DNA of 64,000 nt from Bacillus sp. AFS029637 (GTDB taxonomy: Bacteria; Bacillota; Bacilli; Bacillales; Bacillaceae_G). Shown piece by piece: positions 7,864 through 17,057 of this stretch. The translations under genes and the position numbers were made by a program. The first letter of the stretch is position 1, and every line of letters starts with the position of its first letter. The notes under the pieces were generated by a model. The model made no database searches and was not told where the DNA came from. It was given only the letters and a program-made list of their open reading frames with translations. The stretch covers positions 1 through 64,000 of the forward strand of contig NZ_NUPZ01000022.1 of the NCBI RefSeq assembly GCF_002584985.1. Direction: 5' to 3'.

Positions 7864-9225
7864 ATGATGACGAATAAAGTACCGTTCTCGTTCGTTGTAG
7901 TTATTGGTTTAATGTTATTCGCCCTATTTTTTGGAGCAGGAAATTTAATATTCCCAGCGATGCTTGGTCAATCGGCAGGAGAAAATGTATGGATTGCTAA
8001 CGCTGGATTTTTAGTAACAGGTGTTGGATTACCATTACTAGGTGTACTAGCATTTGGTTTTTCAGGTAAAGATGATTTACAGTCATTAGCAAGTCGTGTT
8101 CACCCAGTGTTCGGGATTGTGTTTACAACAGTTTTATACTTAGCAATCGGCCCGTTATTTGCAATACCAAGAACAGGAAATGTTTCTTATGAAATTGGTC
8201 TTAAACCGTTTATACCAGAAGGATTAGGTTCTACATCGTTAATTCTTTTTACAATTATATTCTTTAGCATTACTTGTTTTTTTTCGCTAAATCCTGCAAA
8301 AATTGTCGATATTGTTGGGAAAATATTAACACCAATTAAATTAACATTCATCGGGATTTTAGTAATCGTTGCTTTTATTCATCCGATTGGAGATCTGCAA
8401 GCGCCAGTTGAAGATTATACATCGCATGCGTTCTTTAAAGGATTCCAAGAAGGATACTTAACAATGGACACACTTGCATCATTCGTATTTGGGATCATCA
8501 TCATTAATGCAATTAAAGAAAAAGGTGCGAAAACGAAAAAACAAATTATGGTCGTTTGTGCAAAGGCGACAATCATTGCAGCATCTATTTTAGCAATTAT
8601 TTATACAGCGCTTTCTTATATGGGGGCTTCAAGTGTTGCGAAACTTGGATATTTAGAAAACGGTGGAGAAGTATTAGCAAAAGTTTCTAACTACTATTTC
8701 GGATCATATGGTGGCGTATTATTAGGATTAATGATTACAGTTGCTTGTTTAACGACTAGTGTGGGACTTGTATCAGCATGTTCTTCATTCTTCCATAAGT
8801 TATTCCCAAATGTTCCTTACAAAGCAATCGCAATCACGCTATGTGTATTTAGTGCAATTGTTGCAAACGTAGGATTAACACAACTAATCGCAGTTTCTGT
8901 TCCGGTATTGACAGCAATTTATCCACTAGCAATTGTATTGATTTTCTTAACATTCTTCCATTCACTATTTAAAGGAAGAGCTGAAGTTTATCAAGTGAGT
9001 TTAATCGTAACATTTATCATCAGCTTATTCGATGGATTGAGTGCAGCTGGAGTTAACATTGAAGTAGTAAGCAAAGTGTTCACTAAATTCCTTCCAATGC
9101 AAGAAGTAGGATTAGGCTGGATCTTCCCAGCGATTATCGGTGGATTTATCGGATATGGTATTAGCGTTTTAAAAGTGAAAAATCAAGTTCAACCAGCAAC
9201 TAGAGCGGGTAAGAAAATAGGTTAA
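7864..9225 (+). CDS. brnQ: Branched-chain amino acid carrier BrnQ (LIVCS family)
   Basis: 453 aa from the ATG at 7864 (a second ATG follows directly), 6 bp after GGAGG. About twelve hydrophobic segments; the N-terminal FALFFGAGNLIFPAMLGQSAG is the hallmark of LIVCS transporters, and FGIIIINAIKEKGAK plus LTTSVGLVSACSSFF are also typical. It imports Leu, Ile and Val with Na+ or H+ across the cytoplasmic membrane. The near-perfect upstream CodY box fits starvation derepression. A monocistronic unit with its own terminator. Confidence 0.93.
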   Translation: MMTNKVPFSFVVVIGLMLFALFFGAGNLIFPAMLGQSAGENVWIANAGFLVTGVGLPLLGVLAFGFSGKDDLQSLASRVHPVFGIVFTTVLYLAIGPLFAIPRTGNVSYEIGLKPFIPEGLGSTSLILFTIIFFSITCFFSLNPAKIVDIVGKILTPIKLTFIGILVIVAFIHPIGDLQAPVEDYTSHAFFKGFQEGYLTMDTLASFVFGIIIINAIKEKGAKTKKQIMVVCAKATIIAASILAIIYTALSYMGASSVAKLGYLENGGEVLAKVSNYYFGSYGGVLLGLMITVACLTTSVGLVSACSSFFHKLFPNVPYKAIAITLCVFSAIVANVGLTQLIAVSVPVLTAIYPLAIVLIFLTFFHSLFKGRAEVYQVSLIVTFIISLFDGLSAAGVNIEVVSKVFTKFLPMQEVGLGWIFPAIIGGFIGYGISVLKVKNQVQPATRAGKKIG

Positions 9226-9226
9226 A

Positions 9227-9264
9227 TAAAAAAAGTTATAGAACTTGTTTCTATGACTTTTTTT
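9227..9264 (+). terminator. Terminator of brnQ
   Basis: AAAAAAAGTTATAGAA, loop CTTG, TTTCTATGACTTTTTTT; one mismatch in the stem, long T tract. Confidence 0.85.
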
Positions 9265-9309
9265 GTTACTATTAATAGTGAGAAAAAATAAAGTATTAGG
9301 GGAAATAAA

Positions 9310-9729
9310 ATGAAAAAAACAATTGATCATATCGGAATCGCAGTTCGTGATATAGATAGTACGATACATTTTTATGAAACGGTTTTGTCAGGAACTTTAA
9401 TTGACCGTTACGTAAGTGAAGCGCCAGGAGTTGAAAGTGAAGTTGCTATTATGGAAGTAGACGGTGATAGAATTGAATTACTTGCGCCTACGAATAATAC
9501 GACATCTCCAATCGCACGATTTATTAAACAAAAGGGGAAAGGCGTTCATCATGTTGCGTATCGTGTAGATGATTTAGATGTAGCTTTAGAAGAATTGAAA
9601 GAACAAGGAATTCGAACGTTAGAGCATACACTTCGAATAAATAAACATGGTAGACGATTGATTTACCTTAACCCAGCGGATACGGAAGGGACAATTATTG
9701 AATATTGTGATTATCCGGAAGAGAAATAA
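9310..9729 (+). CDS. mce: Methylmalonyl-CoA epimerase-like VOC protein
   Basis: 139 aa behind AGGGGAAATAAA. It has two beta-alpha-beta-beta-beta modules of the vicinal oxygen chelate fold. The probable metal ligands are His in IDHIGIAVRD (near residue 7), His in GVHHVAYRV (near 80) and Glu in GTIIEYC (near 131). The PGVESEVAIMEVDGDRIELLAP stretch resembles methylmalonyl-CoA epimerases, which interconvert the R and S epimers in propionate metabolism. No mutase gene is adjacent, so another VOC activity is possible. Confidence 0.75.
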   Translation: MKKTIDHIGIAVRDIDSTIHFYETVLSGTLIDRYVSEAPGVESEVAIMEVDGDRIELLAPTNNTTSPIARFIKQKGKGVHHVAYRVDDLDVALEELKEQGIRTLEHTLRINKHGRRLIYLNPADTEGTIIEYCDYPEEK

Positions 9730-9750
9730 AAGAAGAATATTTTTTGTGGA

Positions 9751-9781
9751 AGGTGTTACATACTAATGTGACACCTTTTTA
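9751..9781 (+). terminator. Terminator of mce-like gene
   Basis: AGGTGTTACAT, loop ACTA, ATGTGACACCTTTTT; near-perfect stem with T tract. Confidence 0.85.
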
Positions 9782-10059
9782 TTTATGTATTTCACATTTT
9801 CTTCACAAATGATTCACGAGAACTTTTCTTCTTCTGGAACTTACATAAATATATTTTGTGATATAATAACAATCGGCTTTAAAAATGTAAGTTGTATCAA
9901 TGGAAGTAGTAGCTATAATATTGGAAGTTAAGAGGTGAAGGATAAATAAAGTATTGCACTATGTAGAAACCTATACTTAACCAGATTAACATTTTGATGG
10001 AAAATCAAAATAAACAGTATTGAAAGTGTAGTAACGAAGACGAAAGAAGTGAAATAAGC
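9782..10059 (+). other. Leader region of the copper operon
   Basis: About 280 bp without a credible ORF. A TATAAT at 9862-9867 is the best -10; TTACAT 15 bp upstream is a poor -35. A small hairpin (TTTTGATGGAAAATCAAAA near 10001-10019) lies in the leader. No CsoR or CopY box was recognised. Confidence 0.35.
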
Positions 10060-11703
10060 TTGAAAGTAATGAGAAGGTTAGGGGTATGGCTATTAGTTGC
10101 GTGTGTATGTATCATATTGATACCAAAAAGCGTATCTGCTCATGCATATGTGGTGAAATCAAATCCTACTGAAAATGAAACGTTGAAGAAAGCACCATCT
10201 GTTGTAAAAATTGAATTTGATGAGGATATACAAGTTTCGCATTTTAATACATTGTTTGTAAGAGATTCCTCAGGTAAAAGAGTAGATTTAAAAGATGCTC
10301 ATATTGATAAAAAGAATAAAAAAGTATTAGAAGCTGGGTTAAAAGAGAACCTCAAAAATGGTCTCTACTCAATTCAATGGAAAGTTATTTCAGCTGACGG
10401 GCATCCCATTCAAGGTGTGATTCCATTTCGTGTTGGGTTAGCAGAAGCTGGCACAGACGATATACAAGTAGAAGAGATGGGGTATGTTCCGCAAATTGAT
10501 ATGATTATGGAACGCGGGATTCTATATACAAGTTTCGCACTATTTTTAGGAGTTCTATTTTTTAATCTTATTATGTATAAAGGAAATGCAATAGAAGTTC
10601 AATCAAGAAGTAAGAGAATAATATGGATCTCATTAATTGGTATATTCATTAGTTTACTATTCAATCTACCGTTGCAATCGAAAATGAATGCTGATGTTTC
10701 ATGGCTAGAAGCATTTGATCCTTTCTTATTAAAAGAAACATTACAGCTATCTGTTTTTGGTTATGTATGGATTACGCAAATGGCTCTTATTAGTATGCTT
10801 ATACTAGTTACATATTTTGCGGTGAAGCGTGAGAAACTTTCGTCGTTTAAAGTATGGAGCATTCCAATACTATTGTTTACTGGGCTGCTTGTTATGAAAG
10901 CTTTAAATAGTCATGCATATGGTTTGAAGTTTAAAGGCATTGCTATCGTTATGGATTTTCTACATTTATTTGCAGCGTCATTATGGATTGGCGGTTTATC
11001 ATCAATTATTCTTCTTTTACGTAAAGAGGAGGATAAGTGGACTAAGTATTGGGATGCAATTAAGCGTTTTTCACCGTGGGCAACAGGTGCTGTTATAGTG
11101 ATTGTAATAACGGGTCTTTTTAATAGTACATTTTTTATTCCTACGATCCATTCACTATTTGATACGAAGTATGGATTAGCTTTATTAGCAAAGATACTTT
11201 TATTCGTTTGCATGGGAATATTGGGAATTGTTCATTATGTGAAGGGAAGAATACGGGCGCAGCAAAGGTTAGGAGCTACGGTGAAAATAGAATTTATCAT
11301 AGGAATTATCGTTTTTATAATCGTAGCTTTTATGACAAACGTACAAACACCGCCGATGCCTCCTACTGGACCTTTTACAGAGAGTAAGCAATTAAATAAT
11401 GGATATGAACTTACTCTACAGGTGAGTCCTAATAAGGTAGGACAAAATATATTTCATATTACTTTAAAGGATGAGAATGGACAGCCTGTTACTGATATGG
11501 AACAAATTGTATTGACAACTCAATCGTTAGATATGAATATGGGCAAAGGTTCATTTAAAGCTTCAGCTGTTTCACCAGGAGAATATGAAGCGGAAGGTAT
11601 GTATATTAACATGACAGGAAACTGGAATATACATGTTCATGGATTAACAAAATCTCTTGATAGCTTCGATGCAGATTATAAATTTATTGTAGGTGGCAGA
11701 TAA
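10060..11703 (+). CDS. ycnJ: Copper-import membrane protein YcnJ (CopC-CopD-YtkA fusion)
   Basis: 547 aa from TTG at 10060; an ATG at 10069 is an equally possible start as neither has a strong RBS. A signal peptide ends at SVSA, so the mature chain begins HAYVVKSNP, putting a His at the N-terminus as in CopC copper sites; a second site motif is SADGHPIQG. Residues about 28-125 are CopC-like, about 150-430 are a CopD-like domain with eight or so membrane segments (HLFAASLWIGGL), and the C-terminus is an extracytoplasmic YtkA-like domain. B. subtilis YcnJ has this architecture and supports copper uptake. It is followed 34 bp later by ycnI. Confidence 0.85.
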   Translation: MKVMRRLGVWLLVACVCIILIPKSVSAHAYVVKSNPTENETLKKAPSVVKIEFDEDIQVSHFNTLFVRDSSGKRVDLKDAHIDKKNKKVLEAGLKENLKNGLYSIQWKVISADGHPIQGVIPFRVGLAEAGTDDIQVEEMGYVPQIDMIMERGILYTSFALFLGVLFFNLIMYKGNAIEVQSRSKRIIWISLIGIFISLLFNLPLQSKMNADVSWLEAFDPFLLKETLQLSVFGYVWITQMALISMLILVTYFAVKREKLSSFKVWSIPILLFTGLLVMKALNSHAYGLKFKGIAIVMDFLHLFAASLWIGGLSSIILLLRKEEDKWTKYWDAIKRFSPWATGAVIVIVITGLFNSTFFIPTIHSLFDTKYGLALLAKILLFVCMGILGIVHYVKGRIRAQQRLGATVKIEFIIGIIVFIIVAFMTNVQTPPMPPTGPFTESKQLNNGYELTLQVSPNKVGQNIFHITLKDENGQPVTDMEQIVLTTQSLDMNMGKGSFKASAVSPGEYEAEGMYINMTGNWNIHVHGLTKSLDSFDADYKFIVGGR

Positions 11704-11737
11704 AGGGGCCTAATAGATGAAAAGGAGTTAATAGAAA

Positions 11738-12358
11738 ATGAAACGTATAAAAAAATTAGGAACAACAATGATAGCAACAATCATTGCAATGGGAATTTTT
11801 GTGTTACCTGTTAGTGCTCACGTAACTGTGAAACCAGCAACTTCAGATGTTAACTCTTGGGAGACGTACACGATAAAAGTACCAGTTGAAAAGAATGTGG
11901 CAACGACAAAAGTCACACTAAAAATACCGTCTGGAGTTGAATTTCAGCAATATGAACCAGTGCCGGGATGGAAAGTGGAAGAGAAAAAAGATACAGATGG
12001 AAAAGTTAAAACTGTAGTATGGGAAGCAACAGGTGAGGGAATTTTACCTGGTCAGTTTCAACGATTTACTTTCGTTGCTAAAAATCCAAATAAGGAACAA
12101 AAAATAGCTTGGGATGCATATCAACAATATAAAGATGGAGAAATTGTTGAATGGACAGGCGACGAAAAAGCGGAGAAACCACATTCACTTACTGCAATTA
12201 CAAAAGGTACATCATTAACAGGAGAACATGGAGAAGTGTCAAGTGTTGAAAAAAATGAGAGTACAAGTAATATGACAACAATAGCAATTGTCTTATCTAT
12301 TTTGGCGATTGTATCGTCGGTGGGCGCGTGTGTGTTTGTCGTACGTCGTAAAAAATAA
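11738..12358 (+). CDS. ycnI: YcnI-family (DUF1775) copper-binding membrane-anchored protein
   Basis: 206 aa behind AAAAGGAG. The signal peptide ends in SA, exposing HVTVKPATSDVNSWETYTI; DUF1775 proteins bind Cu(II) through the N-terminal His in a mono-histidine brace with a nearby Trp, both visible here. A single C-terminal membrane helix (IAIVLSILAIVSSVGACVF) and an RRKK tail anchor it outside the membrane. It follows ycnJ in a copper operon; the usual repressor gene ycnK is not in the window. Confidence 0.87.
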   Translation: MKRIKKLGTTMIATIIAMGIFVLPVSAHVTVKPATSDVNSWETYTIKVPVEKNVATTKVTLKIPSGVEFQQYEPVPGWKVEEKKDTDGKVKTVVWEATGEGILPGQFQRFTFVAKNPNKEQKIAWDAYQQYKDGEIVEWTGDEKAEKPHSLTAITKGTSLTGEHGEVSSVEKNESTSNMTTIAIVLSILAIVSSVGACVFVVRRKK

Positions 12359-12362
12359 GGAA

Positions 12363-12397
12363 AGAGAAAGAGCCTACAAACAGTAGGCTCTTTCTCT
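12363..12397. terminator. Bidirectional terminator, ycnI / msmX
   Basis: A perfect 15-bp stem AGAGAAAGAGCCTAC / GTAGGCTCTTTCTCT with an AAACA loop between convergent genes. Confidence 0.8.
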
Positions 12398-12469
12398 AGA
12401 TTGTGGAGAAGACTTTTCAGCAGCCAGAAAAGGTGTTACGTAAAACATGGAATTGTTAATCAAGTATGT

Positions 12470-13573
12470 CTAATTATTACGTATACGTTGTTCTGTATCA
12501 ATATCGAAAAAATGAGCTTTAGTTAAACTAAAAGCTAACGGAATTTTATCGGTTGCTTTAATTTCGGAACGGGCATTGATTCGTGCAATAAAGTTTTGGC
12601 TCGCAAGTTTGCCATGAATCATCGTTTCGGCACCTAATAACTCAGCAACTTCTACTGTAATTTCGACAGTGGATTCAGGAGAAGCTTGAAGAACAATTGG
12701 TTCATCATGAATGTCTTCAGGACGAATACCGAGTATGATTGTTTTTCCATTATACCCCTGTTTAGTTAATGTTTTTAATAGACCCTCTGGTACCTTGAAG
12801 CGAATATTTTCTATATGGAAATATTTATCTTGTAATGTTCCGGTAAAGAAATTCATAGCTGGAGAACCGATGAATCCTCCAACAAAAATGTTTTCAGGAT
12901 TATCATATACTTCTTTTGGAGTACCAATTTGCTGAATAAGTCCATCTTTCATAACAACTAGGCGCGATGCCATTGTCATTGCTTCTGTTTGATCATGTGT
13001 CACATATATAGTAGTCGTGTTTAAACGACGATGAAGTTTAGAGATTTCGGAACGCATACTTACGCGTAATTTTGCGTCTAAATTGGATAGAGGCTCGTCC
13101 ATTAAAAATATTTTTGCGTCACGAACGATAGCTCTTCCTAGCGCAACACGTTGGCGTTGTCCACCTGATAATGCTTTCGGTTTTCGTTGTAAGTAATCTT
13201 CAAGCCCTAAGATTTTCGCCGCCTCAGTTACACGGTGATTAATTTCAGCTTTTGGTAGTTTTCGTAGTTTCAAGCCAAAAGCCATATTCTCATAAACAGA
13301 CATATGTGGATATAGTGCGTAATTCTGAAATACCATTGCAATGTTGCGATCTTTTGGAGCGACATCATTCATGCGTACGCCATCAATATAAAATGAACCG
13401 TCAGAAATGTCTTCTAGACCAGCAATCATACGTAGAGTTGTTGATTTTCCACATCCAGAAGGTCCGACAAATACGATAAACTCTTTATCTTCAATATGTA
13501 AATTAAAATCAGAAACAGCAGTCGTTTTATTATCATAAACTTTAAAAATATGATCTAATACAAGTTCTGTCAT
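12470..13573 (-). CDS. msmX: Multi-sugar ABC importer ATPase MsmX
   Basis: 367 aa behind GGGAGTGAG. Walker A GPSGCGKST (37-45), Q-loop QNYALYPH, signature LSGGQ (135-139), Walker B IFLMDEP (155-161), and switch His in YVTHDQTEA. A C-terminal regulatory TOBE/OB region (LGIRPEDIH) is typical of MsmX/UgpC/MalK ATPases. MsmX in B. subtilis energises several sugar importers whose operons lack an ATPase. The galacto-N-biose-type importer 3 kb away (SBP plus two permeases) also lacks one, so MsmX is the likely engine. It is next to the PucR-type regulator, as in the B. subtilis yxkF-msmX pair. Confidence 0.9.
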   Translation of the reverse strand: MTELVLDHIFKVYDNKTTAVSDFNLHIEDKEFIVFVGPSGCGKSTTLRMIAGLEDISDGSFYIDGVRMNDVAPKDRNIAMVFQNYALYPHMSVYENMAFGLKLRKLPKAEINHRVTEAAKILGLEDYLQRKPKALSGGQRQRVALGRAIVRDAKIFLMDEPLSNLDAKLRVSMRSEISKLHRRLNTTTIYVTHDQTEAMTMASRLVVMKDGLIQQIGTPKEVYDNPENIFVGGFIGSPAMNFFTGTLQDKYFHIENIRFKVPEGLLKTLTKQGYNGKTIILGIRPEDIHDEPIVLQASPESTVEITVEVAELLGAETMIHGKLASQNFIARINARSEIKATDKIPLAFSLTKAHFFDIDTEQRIRNN

Positions 13574-13673
13574 AATTACTCACTCCCTTTTATAATTAAT
13601 TGAATTATAAGATTATTTAAGGCGTAGGTAAATTGGCATGGTGCACAAAAGAATGTGAGGTTTTTATGCAAGT

Positions 13674-14537
13674 TTACGAGATATCTAATGAAAGAAAAGC
13701 CATATAAACTGTTACTGCACCCTCAAAAGTTTTTATATTAATTCCTGTCTTTTCAATGAATTTATCAATTCGATATTGTAAAGTATTACGATGTAAATAT
13801 AATTGTTTAGCTGCAAGTGATACATTTAAATTACATTGAAAGAATACTTTAATACTATCTATTAGTTCCTTGTTATTAGAAATGGGTGCTAATAATTGAT
13901 TCGTGTATTTTTCTCTTTCTTCTTTCGGTAATGAAATCATTAGTTGATAAGGAAGTAGTTGTTCAATATGTATAATTTTTTGCGATACATAGGGAGAAAG
14001 AACAGAAAATAAATTTCGCTCCCATTGATATAATTGAGCAATTTCATTTGTTTGTGTATAGTGTCTTCCCATAAAAAAGGATAGAGATATAAAAAAATCT
14101 GTTTCTAGTGTATCAAGGGCTGCTTGCAATACAGATGCCGGTACATCTTCTTCTAAGATGAGGGCGCCAGTTTGAGAGGTCTCCCATATTGTTGTAGTGG
14201 TGAAAGGAAACATAGACTGTAAAGCATATTGAAATTCTTCTCTTTCTACTAAAGGGTGCGTTGTGAAGAAGTGTAAAAAACGAACCGATACGATAGGAAG
14301 GCTCTTATTTTTATATAACACTTCATACCACAATTTTTCTTTTTCTGTTTCATAAAATGTATCAGTATGAATAGGTGTTAAGATAGATGAAAGCAATAGA
14401 TGTTCCTTTTTATGTAATCGAGTTTTTCGTATCCCTACTTTATGTTCTTCGACTAAAAACCAGCTATAATCCTCAGACAATACGGCTTCATTAATCTTTA
14501 TATCTTTACCATAATATGATTTTAATTTTTGAATCAT
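13674..14537 (-). CDS. yxkF: PucR/CdaR-type transcriptional regulator (YxkF-like)
   Basis: 287 aa behind AAAAGGGGTGTTCCT. The N-terminal 220 residues carry no recognised domain. The C-terminus, FFQCNLNVSLAAKQLYLHRNTLQYRIDKFIEKTGINI, is the PucR C-terminal helix-turn-helix, with LHRNT as recognition helix. It lies 100 bp upstream of msmX on the same strand, an order conserved with B. subtilis, so it probably belongs to the ancestral backbone next to the acquired sugar locus. Effector unknown. Confidence 0.72.
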   Translation of the reverse strand: MIQKLKSYYGKDIKINEAVLSEDYSWFLVEEHKVGIRKTRLHKKEHLLLSSILTPIHTDTFYETEKEKLWYEVLYKNKSLPIVSVRFLHFFTTHPLVEREEFQYALQSMFPFTTTTIWETSQTGALILEEDVPASVLQAALDTLETDFFISLSFFMGRHYTQTNEIAQLYQWERNLFSVLSPYVSQKIIHIEQLLPYQLMISLPKEEREKYTNQLLAPISNNKELIDSIKVFFQCNLNVSLAAKQLYLHRNTLQYRIDKFIEKTGINIKTFEGAVTVYMAFLSLDIS

Positions 14538-14605
14538 AGGAACACCCCTTTTCTAAAATAATAGTAACAATATGTCCAAGATTTATAGATTCATTGCAAG
14601 TGTCC

Positions 14606-15466
14606 TTAAGTTTTTGCATCAAAATCCGTTTTATTTTTGTTAGAGTTTATAGTATTTCTGTATTTTGAAGGAGATAGATTCGTTTCTCGTTTAAATGATT
14701 GTGCAAAGAATGATTGGGAAGAAAAGCCGGTAATGGTTGAAATATTGGAAATCGGATAGTTGGTGGTTTCCAACAATATTTTGCTTTCTCTAATCCGGAT
14801 TTGAATTAAGTATTCAATAGGTGAAACACCGACGAATTTCCTAAAGGAATGTGATAGATAATATTTATTGATATGACCTACTTTTGCTAATGTATCCAGG
14901 CTGATATTTTCACGAAAATGCTGCTTAATATAATTTTTAACAAATTCAATATCTTTATTGATTTTTTGAGAAGAGGTTTTCTCCACGTTAAAAGCTTTTT
15001 TTCTCATCATTTTAAGCAACAAAATTTCTAAAATATCTTGCATGATTAATTCATAATCTTCCTGTTGATTTTCCGCTTCTTCAAGCAATTGCTGAAGGTA
15101 AAAGAGAAAGTTTTTTTGCTCCTGTTTATAATTGTAAATAGTGATCTGACCCGGATTTTCTGTAGATGAAAAGGAGAGACCTTGAATACCAAGCGCAATA
15201 TATTCGAGTGGGTGATTGGTATCAGACTTTTCCGTGTGCTCGACATTCGGGTTGATGATAATCAAATCATGCTCTTTGACGGGGATTTCTTCTTTGTTAA
15301 AGATAAAAGTTCCTTTGCCCTTGGTAATATACAATAGCTCTGTAAAGTGATGAGCATGATTGGTGCTATGCCAATATTTATTGTATTTTGATTTTGTTAC
15401 ATAAAGAAGTTTTACTGGAAGATGGTCTCTTTGAGATTGCGGAATCTCATACACCTCATTGGACAA
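14606..15466 (-). CDS. AraC-family regulator of the O-glycan locus
   Basis: 286 aa from a TTG at 15466 with a strong RBS (GGGGGGAG, about 5 bp upstream). Residues about 15-110 form a cupin sugar-sensing domain (WHSTNHAHHFTELLYITKGKG, HDLIIINPNVEHTE). Residues about 180-275 hold two AraC helix-turn-helix motifs (ISLDTLAKVGHINKYYLSHSF; ISNISTITGFSSQSFFAQSF). It is divergent from the importer operon. Five promoter modules in the locus carry tandem direct half-sites about 21 bp apart abutting the -35, the geometry used by AraC-type activators, so this protein is the best candidate to bind them. The inducer may be galacto-N-biose or GalNAc; that is inference. Confidence 0.85.
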   Translation of the reverse strand: MSNEVYEIPQSQRDHLPVKLLYVTKSKYNKYWHSTNHAHHFTELLYITKGKGTFIFNKEEIPVKEHDLIIINPNVEHTEKSDTNHPLEYIALGIQGLSFSSTENPGQITIYNYKQEQKNFLFYLQQLLEEAENQQEDYELIMQDILEILLLKMMRKKAFNVEKTSSQKINKDIEFVKNYIKQHFRENISLDTLAKVGHINKYYLSHSFRKFVGVSPIEYLIQIRIRESKILLETTNYPISNISTITGFSSQSFFAQSFKRETNLSPSKYRNTINSNKNKTDFDAKT

Positions 15467-15533
15467 ATGGCTCCCCCCTTTATCGAATTTTTATCTATAT
15501 TATAACGATTTTAGGGGAATATTGAACAAAAAG

Positions 15534-15594
15534 CAAGATATCTAAAAAACAGAACAAGATGTTTATTGTGAAAGCGTTATCTATTTTGTATTCT
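15534..15594 (+). promoter_or_regulatory. Promoter module P1 of the O-glycan importer operon
   Basis: Direct half-sites CAAGATATCTA (15534-15544) and CAAGATGTTTA (15555-15565), 21 bp apart, abut -35 TTGTGA (15566-15571). After 17 bp comes -10 TATTCT (15589-15594). TGAAAGCGTTATCT (15569-15582) is a cre-like site inside the spacer. The same arrangement recurs at four other places in the locus. Activation by the AraC protein and CcpA repression are inferred from this layout. Confidence 0.75.
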
Positions 15595-15636
15595 TGATTT
15601 ATGAAAGGCAGATTAGGAGATGGGGGTAAGATAAAG

Positions 15637-16980
15637 ATGAAAAAAAAGTTTTTGTTATCTGGAATGACGGCTTTGTTATCTCTTAGTTTAATAGCCTGCC
15701 AGAGTAATACTACAAAAGTTGATAACTCTACGGGCGGTAAAGGATCCAGTAAAAAACAAACCCTTCATGTGGCAACACTTGAATCGGCTTATGGTAAAGA
15801 GATGTGGACCAAAGTGATTGAAGCATATGAAGCTGCTAATCCAAAAGTTGATGTTGAATTGACGGTGGATAAAAATCTCGAGGATGTCATCGGCTCGAAT
15901 ATGAAAGCAGGAAAATATCCGGATGTTGTGTTGCTGGCAACCGGGAGAAAACAGGCACTGACAGAAACATTGATTAAGGATAAAGCATTAGAAGACATTA
16001 CCGATGTTTTTGATAAGAACGTTTATGGCGAAGATGTCAAAGTTAAAGATAAATTAGTACCAGGGCTTACTGGTACACCTGCAACTAATCCTTATAACGA
16101 CGGCAAAACCTATATGGCACCGATGTTCTATAGTCCAACCGGATTATTCTATAATGCCAACTTATTCAAAGAAAAAGGTTGGGAAGTGCCGAAGACTTGG
16201 GACGAGATGTGGGCTTTAGGCGATAAAGCGAAAGCAGAAGGGATTTCTTTATTTACGTATCCTACCACTGGTTACTTTGATACGTTCTTCTATTCCTTAC
16301 TATTAGGGGTGGGTGGACCGGAGTTATACAATAAGGCTATGAAATATGGAGATGGTGTTTGGGAAACTTCTGAAGCAACAAAAGCCTTTGAAATTGTCGG
16401 AAAATTAGGAAAATACACAGAACCAACAACTGTTGCTAATGCAAATGATAAAGACTACAAGAAAAATCAACAATTGATTCTCGATAACAAAGCATTGTTT
16501 ATGCCAAATGGTACGTGGGTTGTTGGGGAAATGAAAGAAGCCCCTCGATCGAAAGGTTTTGAATGGGGCATGATGGCTTTACCAACAATTAATGCTAGTA
16601 GCGACCGTTATGCATTTACTTTCTTTGAACAAATGTGGATTCCGTCGGCAGCTAAAAATAAACAGGCTGCTAAAGATTTCATGACGTTTGTTTATTCGGA
16701 TAAGGCAGTTGAAATTTTTGCGGAATCCAGTGCAATCCAGCCTATCAAAGGCCTTTCTAATAAACTAACAGGTGAAAATAAATCATTCTATAGTATCTAT
16801 GATAATGGAGTGAAAGTCGGGGTAGGTGGATTTGCTGCAACGAAAGCTGTTGAAGGCGTAAGTATGCCAGATACATTATTTAGAACGATTGACAGTGTTA
16901 TCTCTGGTGATAAAAAGGTGAAAGATTGGCAAAGCTCTGTTGAAAAAGTGAGTGACCAATTACGGTCTGCATTAAAATAA
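15637..16980 (+). CDS. Sugar ABC transporter substrate-binding lipoprotein (putative galacto-N-biose)
   Basis: 447 aa from the ATG at 15637. An ATG at 15601 in frame would precede the RBS GGGGG and break the signal peptide. The signal peptide ends in the lipobox LIACQS, so Cys is lipidated and the protein is tethered outside the membrane. Family-1 solute-binding features include YPDVVLLATGRKQALTE, YMAPMFYSPTGLFYNANLFKEKGWEVPKTWDEM and FMPNGTWVVGEM. As first gene of an operon with a GH112 phosphorylase, its ligand is probably the disaccharide released by the GH101 enzymes. A 13-bp hairpin follows the gene. Confidence 0.85.
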   Translation: MKKKFLLSGMTALLSLSLIACQSNTTKVDNSTGGKGSSKKQTLHVATLESAYGKEMWTKVIEAYEAANPKVDVELTVDKNLEDVIGSNMKAGKYPDVVLLATGRKQALTETLIKDKALEDITDVFDKNVYGEDVKVKDKLVPGLTGTPATNPYNDGKTYMAPMFYSPTGLFYNANLFKEKGWEVPKTWDEMWALGDKAKAEGISLFTYPTTGYFDTFFYSLLLGVGGPELYNKAMKYGDGVWETSEATKAFEIVGKLGKYTEPTTVANANDKDYKKNQQLILDNKALFMPNGTWVVGEMKEAPRSKGFEWGMMALPTINASSDRYAFTFFEQMWIPSAAKNKQAAKDFMTFVYSDKAVEIFAESSAIQPIKGLSNKLTGENKSFYSIYDNGVKVGVGGFAATKAVEGVSMPDTLFRTIDSVISGDKKVKDWQSSVEKVSDQLRSALK

Positions 16981-17003
16981 ATTAGTTTATTAGTTTTCAC
17001 TAC

Positions 17004-17037
17004 ATATAATGGTGAACGAATAGTTTCACCATTATAT
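17004..17037 (+). promoter_or_regulatory. Intercistronic hairpin after the binding-protein gene
   Basis: A perfect 13-bp stem, ATATAATGGTGAA / TTCACCATTATAT, with an 8-nt loop and no clean T tract. Such hairpins after binding-protein genes stabilise the upstream mRNA or reduce read-through, giving more binding protein than permease. Confidence 0.55.
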
Positions 17038-17057
17038 TTATTAATTGAGGTGATGGC